From: Burkholderiales bacterium
Lineage (GTDB): Bacteria; Pseudomonadota; Gammaproteobacteria; Burkholderiales; Burkholderiaceae
DNA: 13,162 nt
Direction of reading: 5' to 3'
Assembly (NCBI GenBank): GCA_947447845.1
Contig: CANFNO010000025.1
Coordinates: 1-13,162, forward strand
Positions 12,288 through 13,162 of the stretch are shown in pieces. Under the pieces are notes generated by a model. That model was not told the origin of the DNA, ran no database searches, and saw only the letters and a list, made by a program, of their open reading frames with translations. A program made the position numbers and the translations under genes. Each line of letters opens with the position of its first letter. Within the stretch, counting starts at the first letter, position 1.

Positions 12288-13162
12288 TCAACTCCACGAG
12301 TCCATCAGCGGACCACCCTGTTCAATTAAAAACTCCTTGAAAGAGCGCACCGCAGGGGACAGTTTCTTTTGCTGCAGATGCGTCACATACCAGTGACCCG
12401 GTGGCGGTAAACCCTGAACATCCACCAGTGCAATATGCCCGCTGGCCAGTTCATGGCGCAGCGTGCGCAACGACAAAAAGCTCAGCCCCATGCCCGCCAT
12501 AACCGCCTGCTTGATGGTTTCGTTGCTGGGCATTTCCATTTCGATAAGCAGCGGTGTCTTGTGTTGCGCAAACAGCCGCTCCATGGCCGCGCGTGTGCCC
12601 GATCCATCTTCGCGCACGACAAACTTGTAGTCGGCCAAGGCAGCAAAGGGAAGTTGCTTGCGCCGCGCGAGCGGGTGATTTGGGGCCGCAACGATGGCCA
12701 GTGGATTGGTTGCGAAGGCCGTGGCCTCGCAGTCAATATCGGAGGGTGTCCGACCCATCACCACCAGATCGACCTCATTGCGAGCCAGCAGGCCCAGCAC
12801 GTTCTCACGATTCTCAATTAGCAACTGCACGTGGATGCCTTCAAATAGCTTGCCAAACTGCACCAGCAACATGGGAATGAAGTACTTGGCGGTGCTGACC
12901 ACTGCCAGATCGATGCGCCCCTTTTTGAGGCCAATGTGGTCAGCCATCTCGGCTTCCAGGTTTTTAAGCTGACCCATCGCAGCTTGCGAATGGGCCAAAA
13001 ACACTTCGCCCGCGTGAGTCAGGCGGATGTTTCGTCCCACAGGCTCAAAAAGGGCCAGTCCAAAGGCTTCCTCCAATTGCCGGATCTGCATGGAGACAGC
13101 GGGCTGGGTCACAAACAAACGTTCGGCAGCCTTGGATACCGACTTCTGGCGTGCAACTTCCA
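12288..13162 (-). CDS. LysR-family regulator, CbbR-like, 5' end cut by window
   Basis: The gene runs off the right edge; the frame continues past the TTG at 13118 to the window end, and 290 residues are visible. The winged HTH reads SVSKAAERLFVTQPAVSMQIRQLEE, then FEPVGRNIRLTHAGEVF. The effector domain has VVSTAKYFIPMLL, REDGSGTRAAMERLF, SNETIKQAVMAGMGLSFLS and LSPAVRSFKEFL, all typical of CbbR/RbcR-type LysR regulators that control Calvin-cycle genes. Only about eight to ten N-terminal residues are missing. If the assignment holds, the target operon should lie divergently just to the right, beyond the window. It converges on the CsoR-like gene with nine bases between stops and no obvious terminator. 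Confidence 0.88.
   Translation of the reverse strand, partial: EVARQKSVSKAAERLFVTQPAVSMQIRQLEEAFGLALFEPVGRNIRLTHAGEVFLAHSQAAMGQLKNLEAEMADHIGLKKGRIDLAVVSTAKYFIPMLLVQFGKLFEGIHVQLLIENRENVLGLLARNEVDLVVMGRTPSDIDCEATAFATNPLAIVAAPNHPLARRKQLPFAALADYKFVVREDGSGTRAAMERLFAQHKTPLLIEMEMPSNETIKQAVMAGMGLSFLSLRTLRHELASGHIALVDVQGLPPPGHWYVTHLQQKKLSPAVRSFKEFLIEQGGPLMDSWS

Noticed and set aside
1..13162. Mobile elements, CRISPR arrays, tRNA or rRNA genes
   Set aside because: No transposase or integrase frame, no regularly spaced repeats and no cloverleaf or rRNA-like stretch was recognised; genes are densely packed in operons.

Overview
The window looks like a chromosomal sulfur-metabolism and redox locus of a betaproteobacterium, probably Burkholderiales/Comamonadaceae (Rhodoferax- or Polaromonas-like). 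The taxonomic guess rests on moderate-to-high GC coding, the style of the CcoG, YeeE/YedE and CbbR-like LysR proteins, and an FNR/ANR-type promoter. No searches were run, so the taxon is an inference.

Left block (+ strand, 1-4336). The tail of a SoxH-like metallo-beta-lactamase-fold hydrolase overlaps a periplasmic CPFC thioredoxin-like protein. After a 102-base gap with an inverted repeat comes a tightly packed run: two half-size YeeE/YedE sulfur-compound permeases, an 80-residue secreted cysteine-rich peptide with NPC repeats, a histidine-rich soluble protein (DUF6969-like), a periplasmic two-domain rhodanese and a periplasmic GlcG/HbpS-like protein. Perfect stem-loops lie in the convergent gap at 4337-4391.

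Middle block (- strand, 7138 down to 4392). ccoG (4Fe-4S cuproprotein assembly factor) leads an apparent operon with a small Cys-tailed membrane protein, a DUF2892 protein, an AhpD/CMD-like CxxC protein and a membrane-anchored rhodanese.

Divergent control region (7139-7313). A perfect FNR/ANR palindrome sits at class II distance from a good -10 box for ccoG. An imperfect 20-bp repeat (17/20 identical) occurs twice, once in each divergent promoter region.

Right block (+ strand, 7314-12278). An RND efflux adaptor and pump are followed by a second DUF2892-type protein and a CsoR/DUF156-family regulator that lacks the usual Cu(I) His and second Cys positions. A CbbR-like LysR gene (- strand) converges on it and runs off the right edge.

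Working model (inference): the regulator senses reactive sulfur species or another thiol-active signal and binds the repeated 20-bp sites. It would thereby coordinate efflux, persulfide handling (rhodaneses, DUF2892, AhpD-like) and oxidase assembly, while the left block imports and relays reduced sulfur in the periplasm. The least described part is the coupled pair of Cys-rich secreted peptide and His-rich DUF6969-like protein.
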